In this document: positions 37,701-45,807 of the stretch, piece after piece
Layout: every line of letters starts with the position of its first letter
Position numbering within the stretch: position 1 is the first letter of the stretch
Source: VYFG01 sp965248685
GTDB lineage: Bacteria; Pseudomonadota; Gammaproteobacteria; Arenicellales; Poriferihabitantaceae
Reading direction: 5' to 3'
Assembly: GCA_965248685.1 (NCBI GenBank)
Contig: CBDFKC010000002.1
Location: 372,001 to 436,000 of the forward strand
DNA length: 64,000 nucleotides
Translations under genes and position numbers: made by a program
The notes under the pieces: generated by a model
Told to the model about the DNA's origin: nothing
Database searches by the model: none
The model's input: the letters and a program-made list of their open reading frames with translations, nothing else

Positions 37701-37985
37701 CCTGCGAATTTTCTGACTCAGGGTTAACTCAATTTCGTTGAGTGCGAAGAAGAAACGCTGATCGTTGAAATTGAGAACTGGTGGGTCGAACAGTTCAGTA
37801 ATTTCTGCCTCGGTGAGTATCTTGAGTCGTTTTTCAGTGGCCATAATCGATGCCTAAAGGCAACGATATTAGCCAAATTACCTTGAAAAAGCGTAAAATC
37901 GAAAAGTAACCCCCTCTGGAAACCCAAGCAGGGTAAGGGCTTTAGCCGTTTATGTCCCATTACGAGGGAAAATCCCTAGTACCCC
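34748..37985 (-). mobile_element. Tn3-family transposon, copy B (3238 bp, TnpA only)
   Basis: A complete element from GGGGTACTAGG at 34748 to CCTAGTACCCC at 37985. The ends form a long inverted repeat: 84 bases with about seven mismatches, the first 36 identical. It holds only the transposase gene and no resolvase or passenger gene, so cointegrates would not be resolved by the element itself. Its left pentamer (TCTCT) and right pentamer (AAGAT) differ from each other but match the neighbours of copies A and C respectively. Confidence 0.95.
34824..37844 (-). CDS. tnpA: Tn3-family transposase TnpA, copy B (1006 residues)
   Basis: A full-length Tn3-family transposase that performs replicative transposition. 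The N-terminal DUF4158-type region (residues ~5-170) binds the terminal repeats. The catalytic RNase-H-like domain has Asp693 in SADGQKF, Asp765 in STDTHGVNH and Glu896 in NRGEAYHQ, the same spacing as the DDE triad of Tn3 TnpA. No frameshift is present and the translated protein equals that of copy C, so this is presumably an active transposase. The 3' end of the gene runs into the long inverted repeat. No resolvase or res site was recognised. Confidence 0.97.
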   Translation of the reverse strand: MATEKRLKILTEAEITELFDPPVLNFNDQRFFFALNEIELTLSQKIRRRDQRCMLVVLLGYFKVKPVLLSPGFHRIKHDLKYVCSEVFPGAGLRPFNLTRKARVRIYNHVLELTDHQRWDNKCHTVALIAELNEHAQAWAQPRSLFDRAIEYLSALKIGIPGYTVLQDIISGVVATTNRQLIRRLDDLISVGLADGLIDLVEGKDTVILRQLRLSARSFTGSELQKELVVHRYIQPWMLEVNRVLSALSMSLKNQQYFAERVNYYGAKLHRQPTGYQRLYLLCYLQSRWQQALERIADGFVHHVRQRKEKAKIYAREAVYQDWQRAASNIGKAAQVLRLFIDDTVDQQQLFGTLRQHAFKLLAAKDLESVCLFLNDQKRSIDEAIWQYLDHKGYVREGLLRDLFLCLHFEGGEKTGRLATALHRAQCDLTTLGTISKAAVDNRLPTKKQLSFLQDASGVFNTCRYEWFLYLQIPSRLNGQLTLPNIIKYRALEDDLVIRERWLKEKDMLLKRTKLSKLTSDPDNLISQMAKGLETRLQEVSNYLEQDDNRNIILRNPKGKRHWRLPTASKKHLVNNPFFQQIPTTGVADVLRMVDRDTGFLDDFKHVLGAQSKSRAHEYDLLAILVGNATNQGVYGIAQISDRTYDQLSTIQANYLRLETLNAANDRINNATAKLPIFKHYNIQEDIIHASADGQKFEARRETFKTRYSSKYFGTQKGVSAISLIANHAAINARVIGANEHESHYIFDLLMSNHSEIVPAVLSTDTHGVNHINFALLDLFGYSFAPRYAQVGRVINEMFDIKEDQQKRVQLHLKKPINTKRIVPYWDTAQRIMISLYERKTTQATLVRKLSSYKSSHPLLGALTEYNRMVKANYLLNYIDDVSLRDYVQRALNRGEAYHQLRRAISSVNGDQFRGSSDEEIQLWNECARLVTNAIIYFNSAILSQLLTSFEYQQDEEKVQIVKQASPVAWYNINLKGTYNFEMSEKLPDLDDIMRSIEGYLPVQEK

Positions 37986-37990
37986 AAGAT
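37986..37990. repeat. Target-site duplication AAGAT (right of Tn copy B)
   Basis: AAGAT directly follows copy B and recurs at 45808-45812 directly before copy C. Confidence 0.85.
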
Positions 37991-38025
37991 AGACTACTTT
38001 TTATTTGAGACAGAAATTCCCGAAC

Positions 38026-38051
38026 GCCCGCTGTATACTCGTTACGGTCAT
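38026..38051 (+). repeat. Dispersed repeat, partial copy r1
   Basis: GCCCGCTGTATACTCG followed by TTACGGTCAT resembles the second half of the 41-bp repeats at 38613 and 43682; the GTATACTC core is shared by all three. Confidence 0.5.
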
Positions 38052-38084
38052 ACAGCTACTTTACATTTCGGCCCGCTGCTGGGA

Positions 38085-38444
38085 TTAAAGCCAATCACCA
38101 GTGATAGCCATCGATCCTAAAAACCAAGTCCAAGGGATAGTAAGAAAATTCCAGATATGAGCGAGGTGGAACCATTTCGAGCCAGTAAAATATTTTATAC
38201 ACAGTACAACTGAAGCCACAGGAAACAACAGCGTCGCCCAAAAAGGAAACAACAAGAATTGATTCGAATAGCCATATCCAACTATAAACGTCATTCCCAG
38301 AAGAGCCAAAAGCAATACAGAGTGTAGCGATACGGCGATATGCTTCCATCCAGTATTCTTATCTACCATCCAAAACATACAACTTATGCTTAAGCTAGCG
38401 AGTATGTATACAACACTAAATAAAACCTCCATTGGACCGTTCAT
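38085..38444 (-). CDS. Small integral membrane protein, unknown function
   Basis: About 119 residues from the internal ATG at 38444 (an upstream ATG at 38495 would add 17 polar residues). Four hydrophobic segments are seen: VLFSVVYILASLSISCMFW, the VLLLALLGMTFIVGYGY region, LLFPFWATLLFPVASVVLC and the WNFLTIPWTWFLGSM region. It would be a four-helix inner-membrane protein. No family was recognised. It is alone on its strand near the left edge of segment 2, between repeats r1 and r2. Confidence 0.65.
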   Translation of the reverse strand: MNGPMEVLFSVVYILASLSISCMFWMVDKNTGWKHIAVSLHSVLLLALLGMTFIVGYGYSNQFLLFPFWATLLFPVASVVLCIKYFTGSKWFHLAHIWNFLTIPWTWFLGSMAITGDWL

Positions 38445-38495
38445 ATGATTTTTAATTGTTGTTAATAAAATATCGCTATTTATCATTACTAACAA

Positions 38496-38997
38496 ATATC
38501 ACATCTTTCGCACTACTGCATCATTTACTTGAAACTGACAATTGGCTGAAAGGGCGACTTTGCGACATAGCGCACCAAAATGAACAAAGCTTGCGATATT
38601 CTTGTGTGGTTCCGTCTGCTCTAAGCCCGTTGTATACTCGAAGCGGCCCTTCATGAAATGAAATGGTGGAAAAAAGTAGTGTATATAATTATTTCACACA
38701 TCCTTCTTAGCGGTCATTCAAATTGGATGTCCCGCAAATAAATAGCCTGACTTTTCGCCGGTTATTTAACTGTTAGATATCTATTAAATGACAAAGAGTG
38801 CAAAATTGAATTTAAAGAAGAAGCACATCCATGATCTCTTTCCGCTTTGAATCTTCGGGCGGGCCATACATGGTTAAGCAGAACCTACTTGAGTCAATAT
38901 GCGAAGTTAAAAATGGTGAAGAGTAGGGGAAAATAAATAACTAAGCGCAGCTAACAAGAATGTTAAGTTGGCACTAGCGCAAACCCGTTTGTTACAT
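38496..38997. other. Gene-free stretch in segment 2
   Basis: No credible gene is seen over about 500 bases. It contains repeat r2 and an imperfect hairpin near 38740-38770 (AAATAGCC pairing with GGTTATTT). Confidence 0.4.
38613..38653 (+). repeat. Dispersed 41-bp repeat, copy r2
   Basis: Matches 43682-43722 at 34 of 41 positions by eye, in the same orientation, about 5 kb apart; the shared core is CGTCTGCTCTA and TTGTATACTC. Confidence 0.65.
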
Positions 38998-39741
38998 TTA
39001 GTTGCAAGTCCATTTCCCGCGCTCATCAATCGTTACCGGTGGGCATTGCCACTTGGAAATATCAACAATCCGATAAGTTACAATGGGTTCACCAGAACAT
39101 GCGACATTTGTTCCTGGCAAGGGATGTACTCTAGATATAGTATCTCGGACGGTTGATTTTTCCGGGCGACCGCCTTTACAGTGGCAAGTAGGTGTATCCA
39201 TAATTTCAGTATCATGGTTAGCTGATAAACCCAAATCGGCCAAAATTCCATCTGCTTCTGTCGTCTTACTTCCTATTATTCGTTCTGGAATAATTCCAGG
39301 AGCCCCATTATTAACCGTCAAAATTACTTTCGAATTTTTCTCAAACACAACTTCGCCAGGTTTTGGTAGTGAATCGAAAACGTAATTTTCAGGAACACAC
39401 CTTTGTGATTCGAAGGCAACCTCAAACGTAAAACCATTTTCAACCAAGATTGCTATTGCTTTAAGAAAGTGTATTTCGATTATAGGTGGCACCTCGAATC
39501 TTTCAGCGGCAACATGTATGTCAATCTGATTTTCCGATTCTGTGATTCTAAGGACAGTTCCCGCTTTCTTTAAAGATTCTTTATCGTGCCTAACAATATT
39601 GGCTTCCACATTGGTGCTCTTTAAAGTATTGACCGCTTCGCTAAACATGGAACCGATTAATTTATCGTAGTCCTGAGCTGTAGATGCCTCTGTGAAAACA
39701 CCTGAAAGAATCAATATAGTTGCAACAAATATATTTCTCAT
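38998..39741 (-). CDS. Exported PASTA-repeat protein
   Basis: A 247-residue protein with a Sec signal peptide (IFVATILILSGVFTEASTA, cleavage near residue 22). Residues ~80-145 and ~150-230 look like two PASTA-type repeats: each begins with (V/I)PxxI, has the A-x-x-I/L-L-x-x-x-G pattern, and ends with a P-x-P-G(T/E)-x-V motif followed by a V-x-x-x-V strand. Six Cys in the second half suggest disulfides in the periplasm. PASTA domains usually bind cell-wall peptides or act as spacers; here no kinase or penicillin-binding protein is attached. It is the last gene of a three-gene minus-strand operon of exported proteins, 11 bases after the previous stop. Confidence 0.65.
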   Translation of the reverse strand: MRNIFVATILILSGVFTEASTAQDYDKLIGSMFSEAVNTLKSTNVEANIVRHDKESLKKAGTVLRITESENQIDIHVAAERFEVPPIIEIHFLKAIAILVENGFTFEVAFESQRCVPENYVFDSLPKPGEVVFEKNSKVILTVNNGAPGIIPERIIGSKTTEADGILADLGLSANHDTEIMDTPTCHCKGGRPEKSTVRDTISRVHPLPGTNVACSGEPIVTYRIVDISKWQCPPVTIDERGKWTCN

Positions 39742-39752
39742 TACTGGTTCTC

Positions 39753-40562
39753 TTAATTAAATTCAATAGGAGTGTTAACTATGTTGCCACCCGGTTCAAC
39801 ACCAAAACATATTCCTCTAGGTAAAAAAAGGGTTGTCTCTAGATCTAGTTTGTAATCGTGGTCTTTAGATAAATCAGCCAGAACTGGGAGCTTTTTTCTC
39901 AACTCCGTTGATATATCACCGGTACTTGATTCATCTACTAAGATTATATTTCCAAAGTAAATATCTGAAAAACTTACTGATTTTTTCGCCCCGAAAAAAA
40001 CATCAGATAGTTTTGACGAGACATCATTATTATTGGTATGAAGTCCGAAATAATCTAGTGATTTACTATCACCGTCTACGTTATGTAGCACTTCGTTTAA
40101 AGCAACAGCTTTCGTGTTCGGTATGTAAAAGTCGGATTGCTTCGCTCTTATTTCAAACATTAAACCTGTGGTAAATGCTTGGCAGTTCTTTGCGTCAAAT
40201 TCTTCGTTTATATCGATCTCCATGTTTATCACTATGCTAACTGCTCCTGCATTACTGATGACTACCTTGCATTCACTAAGCTTCAGTTCGAGAAGTTTTT
40301 CATCACTAATGCTCGCGTTATAACTAAATTTGCTAGGTAAAGCACAGCTTATAGCTGCTCTCGCCGGCACTGCGCCTACTGCATCCTTTGAGTTTGTGTC
40401 ATCACCTTCTGCGACATCAAATAGGCCTATTGCCGGGCTGTTACCTAATCCAGTGACAACATTTAAGTCACCTTTCGATTCTTCTCCTGCAGATGATGCG
40501 GACACAATTAAGCATAAAAATAAACCCGCCACAATTTTGGTGACTAAACTATTTAAGCTCAT
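39753..40562 (-). CDS. Exported protein of unknown function
   Basis: About 269 residues from ATG 40562, which gives a clear signal peptide (LVTKIVAGLFLCLIVSASSA, cleavage after SSAG region). A longer frame to 40637 lacks a reason for its first 25 residues. The mature part is beta-rich and acidic with a few Cys; no family was recognised. The start overlaps the 3' end of the upstream 565-residue gene by 14 bases, so the two are coupled. It is probably a periplasmic or secreted partner of its neighbours. Confidence 0.65.
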   Translation of the reverse strand: MSLNSLVTKIVAGLFLCLIVSASSAGEESKGDLNVVTGLGNSPAIGLFDVAEGDDTNSKDAVGAVPARAAISCALPSKFSYNASISDEKLLELKLSECKVVISNAGAVSIVINMEIDINEEFDAKNCQAFTTGLMFEIRAKQSDFYIPNTKAVALNEVLHNVDGDSKSLDYFGLHTNNNDVSSKLSDVFFGAKKSVSFSDIYFGNIILVDESSTGDISTELRKKLPVLADLSKDHDYKLDLETTLFLPRGICFGVEPGGNIVNTPIEFN

Positions 40563-42246
40563 TTTTAATTTGGGTGAAATTAATGTTGGCCTGATTCCAA
40601 TCCAAGCTAGCGTCGGTACTAAATGATTTGAAATCAACCGAACACAATGGGTTTTCTATTTTGCGTTTACAAATAGCTCTAATTAGTTGAAAAACACGAT
40701 AATTCTTGTTGTAAGAAATTATGACGTCAGCTGATTTAGCTGTGAAGTCCACAGGGAGGGGGAAACCATCAATAAATCCTTCTATTTCAAATTTGGTTTC
40801 TTCATCAAGTTCGAGCCAGTATATTGGACGATTCTTAATCTCCATTGCAGTTAACTTAATGGCGTCGTCTATGAGTTGGTCTAGTAAAGTGGTTCGTCCG
40901 CCTAACCGCATACAGTCGTCTTTTTTGTCCTTTAGTCCCTTGAGGAAGGCTTCTATTCTTTGTCCAACTGGAACTAGAGCTGGAGCAGCAGCGCCGTCTG
41001 CACCCAGGCCCTTAGGTTCGCCGAATGATTTATTTTCATTCTTCAACTTCTCAAAGCAAGTGCTTAGTAAGTTCTTCAGTGCGTGCATTTTGTTCAATGA
41101 CTGATTATTAAGGGCGACATATTTATCAATCTGATCTTGTTCATATATGGGAATTGGCACTTTTACTCCAACTGCTTCAACCTTTTTGTTATAGTTGAAT
41201 CGTTCGTTTATAACGGCCTCTGTTTTTTGAAATACGTCTTTCAAGAGAAAAAAAGCGGATACTCCTTCCTTCAGTTTAGCTGCTGTTAAACTATCTTTTC
41301 CAAATTTCACCTTGTTCAATAATCCGTAGGGAACAATTCTCATTCTCATTGGTTTTGGGTTTCTAGCAGCGTCCATAGGTAGACTTTTCAAACTTTCTTT
41401 TAGGGTTTGTATGTCAAAAGCAAAAGCTCCCTCACTGCCTCCAGTTTTAAAAACTGATGCTGAAGCATTTTCCTGAGCATTCTTAGAAGTTTGTTTTTGT
41501 TTAAGACTACCGCTTACTTTAAATATCCCACCAATGTCGGCTTGAAGACTAGCTTTAACGTTTGACAGAGCCTCTGCATCGGATTTGGTGAATGTTAAAA
41601 ATGCGTCTACAGAAGCCCCGCCTTCAATCGCGCCGACGAATCCATGGCCACATTTGTCAACATTTTCCTCACTATTTCCCGGATCATCTTTGAACTCTAT
41701 TTGAGTATATGTTATGTATTTTTTATTAAATTCGTCATTTAGGCTAGCCAAATCTTTGCTACTTAATGCTGGCGAAGGAACTTTTAGTCCCTTTTTGAAA
41801 CCGAGAGATGGGGCAGCATACAATGCAGAGTTTGTGACACTGGCGGTTAGTAAAAATTTTTCTGTTTTAAGATCGAATTTTTCCTCGGAAAGAAAGCTTA
41901 GTTTTGCACTGGCGGTAACAAGCGCCATTTTCAAACTTCCCGATGCGCTGATGTCAGTAGAACTAAAAACTTCTGTTTGAGATTTTACATGTTCGAATTT
42001 GTACTGTACTACTTGAGCGGGGTCCTGGACGGGGATGAAGTTCACACATGATCCGTATGTAGGTCTGCCGTCGAGAAGGTTATAGCCTTGGCCAAGAACC
42101 GCTCCTGAAACGGGATACTCTACCCATACTGCTTCTCTGTCTTGTGCTTCTGCAGTGAAAGGTACACAAAAATAAAGTGTCCACAGAATTACGAATTTAA
42201 CTTTTCGGCCTCCTGTCTTTCTCGATCTAGAATAGGAATTCTTCAT
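40549..42246 (-). CDS. Exported 565-residue protein, possible MACPF-like pore-former
   Basis: A signal peptide is evident (basic start, then VKFVILWTLYFCVPFTAEA, cleavage near residue 35). The mature N-terminus has LGQGYNLLDGRPTYGSC. A block CGHGFVGAIEGG near residue 203 resembles the MACPF signature (YGTHY, spacer, GG) in a degenerate form, and it is flanked by Ser/Ala/Lys-rich amphipathic stretches of the type that can insert as hairpins. These clues suggest a beta-pore-forming or related toxin-like protein, but the match is weak and I would not assign it without a structural comparison. The C-terminal 250 residues are helical. First gene of the exported-protein operon. Confidence 0.55.
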   Translation of the reverse strand: MKNSYSRSRKTGGRKVKFVILWTLYFCVPFTAEAQDREAVWVEYPVSGAVLGQGYNLLDGRPTYGSCVNFIPVQDPAQVVQYKFEHVKSQTEVFSSTDISASGSLKMALVTASAKLSFLSEEKFDLKTEKFLLTASVTNSALYAAPSLGFKKGLKVPSPALSSKDLASLNDEFNKKYITYTQIEFKDDPGNSEENVDKCGHGFVGAIEGGASVDAFLTFTKSDAEALSNVKASLQADIGGIFKVSGSLKQKQTSKNAQENASASVFKTGGSEGAFAFDIQTLKESLKSLPMDAARNPKPMRMRIVPYGLLNKVKFGKDSLTAAKLKEGVSAFFLLKDVFQKTEAVINERFNYNKKVEAVGVKVPIPIYEQDQIDKYVALNNQSLNKMHALKNLLSTCFEKLKNENKSFGEPKGLGADGAAAPALVPVGQRIEAFLKGLKDKKDDCMRLGGRTTLLDQLIDDAIKLTAMEIKNRPIYWLELDEETKFEIEGFIDGFPLPVDFTAKSADVIISYNKNYRVFQLIRAICKRKIENPLCSVDFKSFSTDASLDWNQANINFTQIKNELK

Positions 42247-42396
42247 TATGAAAATGCTATAATATTAGTGTTTTGTTTCAGTATTAACAATTTTTCTTTT
42301 TTACTCTACGACTAGACGAGTACCAGATTAAAGATGGCCTTGCGCTATAGAGCAGGACAGGCCTTAAGACGTATGACAATTTGGTATTATTGTCTC

Positions 42397-42705
42397 TCAT
42401 CCAGTGCAGACGCAGTTAATTGAGTCGGCTACCACCTGCACATCATCTAATAGTTCTCCCTCATAAATTGGATCACTATATTCCACAACTACGAAATCGC
42501 CTTTTGAATTGACCCACCCCGATGCGGATCTCTCCTTCTCAACAATATTTCCATTCTTGATGGTTAATATTGTCTGCAAATAATTAAAAGAGCCGCTGCT
42601 AAAACAGGTAGGCTTTACCTGAAATTTTAGTTCTTTGGCTGTTCCGCCTGCCTGCCCTTGTCCGCCCTCAAGATAAATTAGTGTCACTATTGCCGTACAT
42701 GTCAT
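42397..42705 (-). CDS. Small hypothetical protein (102 residues)
   Basis: The frame has GGGAG about 10 bases before its ATG, which supports translation. The product is beta-rich with a short hydrophobic start (CTAIVTLIYLEGG) too weak to call a signal peptide, and ends in Cys-rich INCVCTG. No domain was recognised. It lies 150 bases upstream of the exported-protein operon on the same strand and could be co-transcribed. Confidence 0.5.
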   Translation of the reverse strand: MTCTAIVTLIYLEGGQGQAGGTAKELKFQVKPTCFSSGSFNYLQTILTIKNGNIVEKERSASGWVNSKGDFVVVEYSDPIYEGELLDDVQVVADSINCVCTG

Positions 42706-43750
42706 TTTTAATAATCTCCCAGGATCAATTAACAGTTTGTTTAATGTGAAATTAGTAGACGTAGCATTCTATTTCTATCCCATCCTTTTCAAGGCATTCA
42801 TCTATCACTAGTTCAACGTAACATCACTATTGAATCTTCGCATTCAAAGTTATGTGAGAAATACCACATTGTAAGAATTAAAGTGCACTCTTGTTGCCAA
42901 AAAGATCATGCACTAACATCGCAGTTACCGTTCGCACATATAGAATTAAATTAATCTTACCTAGATACCCAATAAATCAGATACGCCAAATCCTATCCTA
43001 CAAGAGAAATAGTCTGACAGATTTGTGAATGGATAAATACTTCGATATAGATATTTATTAGATAAAATCATTATATAGAGTATTTATAGTCAATAGATCA
43101 GTTTTATATCTTTTTTATATAGGAAATGTAGGGAAAACACGCTCATCGGTAGGCGGTCATGGCTAAGGGCGATGAGTCTCTGTACGCACTGAGTTTCTTC
43201 AGACAATAGCAGCGCTTAAGAATTATTTTAAACGTAAGCGGTGGCTGGAACTATGGCCAAAGCTGAAGGTGACCATGCCTAACAATGCGTAGTGTTGCAA
43301 AATATTAATTAGAGTGTCCGCCTTGGAAATTGTTTCTAAAACCCAGGAATCGTCACTTTTGAGGGTTCTTCTGCAAAACCCCAATTAGGAACTGAAACCA
43401 GTACTGTAGCCCAAGGAATGGGAGGTATTAATACAATACTTGAAAACATACAACGAGACAGAAAAACATAAAATATTCTGATGAGCATTGGAACAGTCTT
43501 TGGATTTATTTGATGCTCACCAAACGAGCGAATGCAATTCGAATGTCCGTTTTTCTAGGTTTCCATATCGAAGTTGCGCCAAGAATTATCTAGTGATGAA
43601 GATCTTCAACTGACTGTAGAGGGCAACTTTGAGTCATAGAGGGTGGGTTGAAGCTGACGCACAAGATCACTCGAAGTGTTTCGTCTGCTCTATGCCTCTT
43701 GTATACTCTCAGCGGTCATTCACATCAAAAACTCCAATGAGCCTCTATTT
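42706..43750. other. Gene-free AT-rich stretch in segment 2
   Basis: About 1 kb with no frame I can support on either strand. Repeat r3 (43682-43722) lies near its right end, just before the next gene. The sequence between 42850 and 43130 is especially AT-rich. It may hold decayed genes or the segment's origin; no iterons were seen by eye. Confidence 0.4.
43682..43722 (+). repeat. Dispersed 41-bp repeat, copy r3
   Basis: Partner of 38613-38653 in the same orientation. It lies about 30 bases upstream of the ATG at 43751. Confidence 0.65.
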
Positions 43751-44173
43751 ATGACACATTCAATTTCAAGTGAAGATGACGAGTTTCGCAGACAATTTGA
43801 ATCAGGAGCTTTCCCGAAATCTGAGTTCAAACATCGACAGCATCTAAGACTAGCTTATATTTATCTTGCTCAATATGATGAGAACTTAGCTCATCAGGCG
43901 ATGAGAGATTCTATTCAGAATTATCTTAAATACCATAGCGTATGTCCTAGTGTATATAACGAAACAATAACAAGGGCGTGGATATTGGCGACCAGGCATT
44001 TTATGGAGACGGTGAGGCGTTCTACCTCAAGTGATTCTTTTATCGATCAATATCCTATTATGCTCGATTCGAAAATTATGATGACACACTATTCAAAAGA
44101 CCTATTGTTTTCAGATGGGGCAAGCAATGCTTTTATCGAGCCCGACTTAGCTCCGATTCCTAGATACGCATGA
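43751..44173 (+). CDS. Conserved-looking hypothetical protein (140 residues)
   Basis: I choose ATG 43751 (THSISSEDDEFRRQFESG); the frame opens earlier at 43676 but that part overlaps repeat r3 and looks non-coding. The product is helical with the pattern FKHRQHLRLAYIYL, then YHSVCPSVYNETITRAW, which I associate with a widespread unnamed protein family of His/Trp-rich helical domains. No enzyme motif was recognised. It probably is cytoplasmic. No operon partner is visible. Confidence 0.65.
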   Translation: MTHSISSEDDEFRRQFESGAFPKSEFKHRQHLRLAYIYLAQYDENLAHQAMRDSIQNYLKYHSVCPSVYNETITRAWILATRHFMETVRRSTSSDSFIDQYPIMLDSKIMMTHYSKDLLFSDGASNAFIEPDLAPIPRYA

Positions 44174-44332
44174 TGTTGGGATAGTGATAGGTGCGCGATC
44201 ATTGCTAGACGTCCGAAAGGGCAAATCAGAGACAAATGGGGTTTTTTGAAGTGCTCGACGATCTTAGCCATACGAAACGAACATAATCAAGAATCATTGT
44301 TCACTAAGAGTGCCTCGGAATATTTTTTTTAA

Positions 44333-44728
44333 ATGCCCAGTGACTACCGACTGATTGGAATATTTCTTGGCGCACTAATAATCTTATCTTTGGGGATATA
44401 TAAGTTTGGGCATGAAAAAGCTCCTCCGATCTGTGATTTTGTACATTGGTCAACCAACTTATCACCCGATAGGAGTTTTCAAGTAGTTATATATGGGAGA
44501 AACTGCGGAGTACCTCGTGGGGGATTTTCTACACATGTGGCTTTGTCAATTGGAGGGCAAACTATAGAGAACGTAGCTGGAAATATATATATAGTCGCTG
44601 GATATCCATCATCGTACAAAGTGAATTGGGAATCTAATAACTTGGTAGAAATTTCCGGCCCTAATAGAAAGGTCGCCAAGATTACAAAGTCTTTAAATGA
44701 CATCTCAATTCGCTACCGATTAGAATAA
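44333..44728 (+). CDS. Membrane-anchored hypothetical protein (131 residues)
   Basis: One N-terminal membrane segment (LIGIFLGALIILSLGIYKFG, residues 7-26) is followed by a ~100-residue beta-rich domain that would lie in the periplasm (CDFVHWSTNLSPDRSFQVVIY, with two Cys in range to pair). No family was recognised. A perfect 10-bp hairpin lies 23 bases after the stop. It is the last plus-strand gene in segment 2. Confidence 0.6.
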   Translation: MPSDYRLIGIFLGALIILSLGIYKFGHEKAPPICDFVHWSTNLSPDRSFQVVIYGRNCGVPRGGFSTHVALSIGGQTIENVAGNIYIVAGYPSSYKVNWESNNLVEISGPNRKVAKITKSLNDISIRYRLE

Positions 44729-44750
44729 ATTACCAATCTTAGAAAGTTTG

Positions 44751-44784
44751 CGACTGGCCGTTCTGGGCAAAACTCGGCCAGTCG
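44751..44784 (+). terminator. Hairpin after the 131-residue gene
   Basis: CGACTGGCCG pairs perfectly with CGGCCAGTCG across a 14-base loop. No T-run follows. The rest of 44785-45150 has no gene that I can support. Confidence 0.45.
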
Positions 44785-45150
44785 TATAATTCCTTGGCGT
44801 AGAATTTCGCCACCAACAGAGCCACCTCTTAAGAATATATTTTCCCAGTAGCGGCTCTGTATTGAGCCGTATCAAATTTTTTCTTTGGTTGTCGATTTGG
44901 CATGCTAGATGTGCTGAAAGTCCTTTGGAGCCTAGGAAATTAAACGTAAGCATGGCTTTCGCGGTGTTTCTAGATATTGTTTTATTTCAATGAGTTACGC
45001 TTAAGGAAATGCAATATATTGCTTGAAATATAGTTATAGAGCCTCTATATTGTTGGAGGTCGGCTTTGTCCGATACTCGAGACTATGAACAGGTGCGTCC
45101 CTCATAGCCAATCCGGAGATGGGCGATGACAAGCCTTTTCGGATTGCGTT

Positions 45151-45173
45151 TAAGGCTCCTTCGGGAGCCTTTG
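45151..45173. terminator. Terminator hairpin between convergent genes
   Basis: AAGGCTCC-TTCG-GGAGCCTT is an ultrastable tetraloop hairpin, followed by T residues on the plus side and A/T-rich sequence on the minus side. It lies just past the stop of the MazF-like gene (minus strand) and can serve both directions. Confidence 0.8.
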
Positions 45174-45184
45174 TCACTTCTAGA

Positions 45185-45634
45185 CTAGAGATGTGCTGAT
45201 AGATCCCCGAGGTTTATGCCGTGGAGCACACATGTATAAATCTCTCTCATTTTGTCCCTTCCTAATCGAGTTTTATAGTACAGCCTGTCTCCATGGGTAT
45301 TCTTTCCTGGGAGCCTTACAAAATCGAGGCGGTGAAATGCAACGGTATAGATCATATCTCCTTTGACCCAGTTCTCTGCTACGCGGCCAAAGTAGCTTGT
45401 ATTGGGTAATGATCTTTTAGGAATATCGCAATGGCAGAGGAAAATAGGATTTGGCGCAATACTGCTTATAGGGACTACAGTCACTAAGCCAGGTTTACTG
45501 GCCATGTGTCCTGTTAATGCAATAACGGGACGTGTTTTAACCATTTCTGGGGGTTGATATCCGTGCTCTTCTTCGCTCACATCAAAATTACACATTAGTA
45601 TCTGCCCAGGCCTTGGGGCGTACAGTATCGGCAT
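45185..45634 (-). CDS. PemK/MazF-like protein
   Basis: About 149 residues from ATG 45634 (PILYAPRPGQILMCNF); a longer frame to 45682 adds 16 residues of no obvious value. The N-terminal RPGQILMCNF, the MVKTRPVIALTG strand pair and VTVVPISS are the hallmarks of the PemK/MazF SH3-like fold, including the conserved RPV and the T/S of the catalytic region. Such proteins are usually mRNA interferases. No antitoxin gene precedes or follows, which is unusual, and there is a long C-terminal extension, so it may be an orphan or act differently. A terminator hairpin follows. Confidence 0.7.
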   Translation of the reverse strand: MPILYAPRPGQILMCNFDVSEEEHGYQPPEMVKTRPVIALTGHMASKPGLVTVVPISSIAPNPIFLCHCDIPKRSLPNTSYFGRVAENWVKGDMIYTVAFHRLDFVRLPGKNTHGDRLYYKTRLGRDKMREIYTCVLHGINLGDLSAHL

Positions 45635-45807
45635 AAATTCCTTCGTTGTTATTTTCGAGGGAGCGATTCTATCAACCAGCACGTCAATCTGCGAGGGTGA
45701 TTACCCTGAAGCTGTGGATAGAATATTTGGGGATCCCTGCCCTTCTCGGTAGTATTTATTTATTATGACTTATAACAACAAAAGCCCGGAGCCGATATTT
45801 GATGCTG

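Noticed and set aside
38900..38999. A possible integron attC site (GCTAACAAG and TTTGTTAC) near 38950-38995
   Set aside because: Only six bases pair convincingly and the conserved core triplets are not both present; no integron integrase is in the window.
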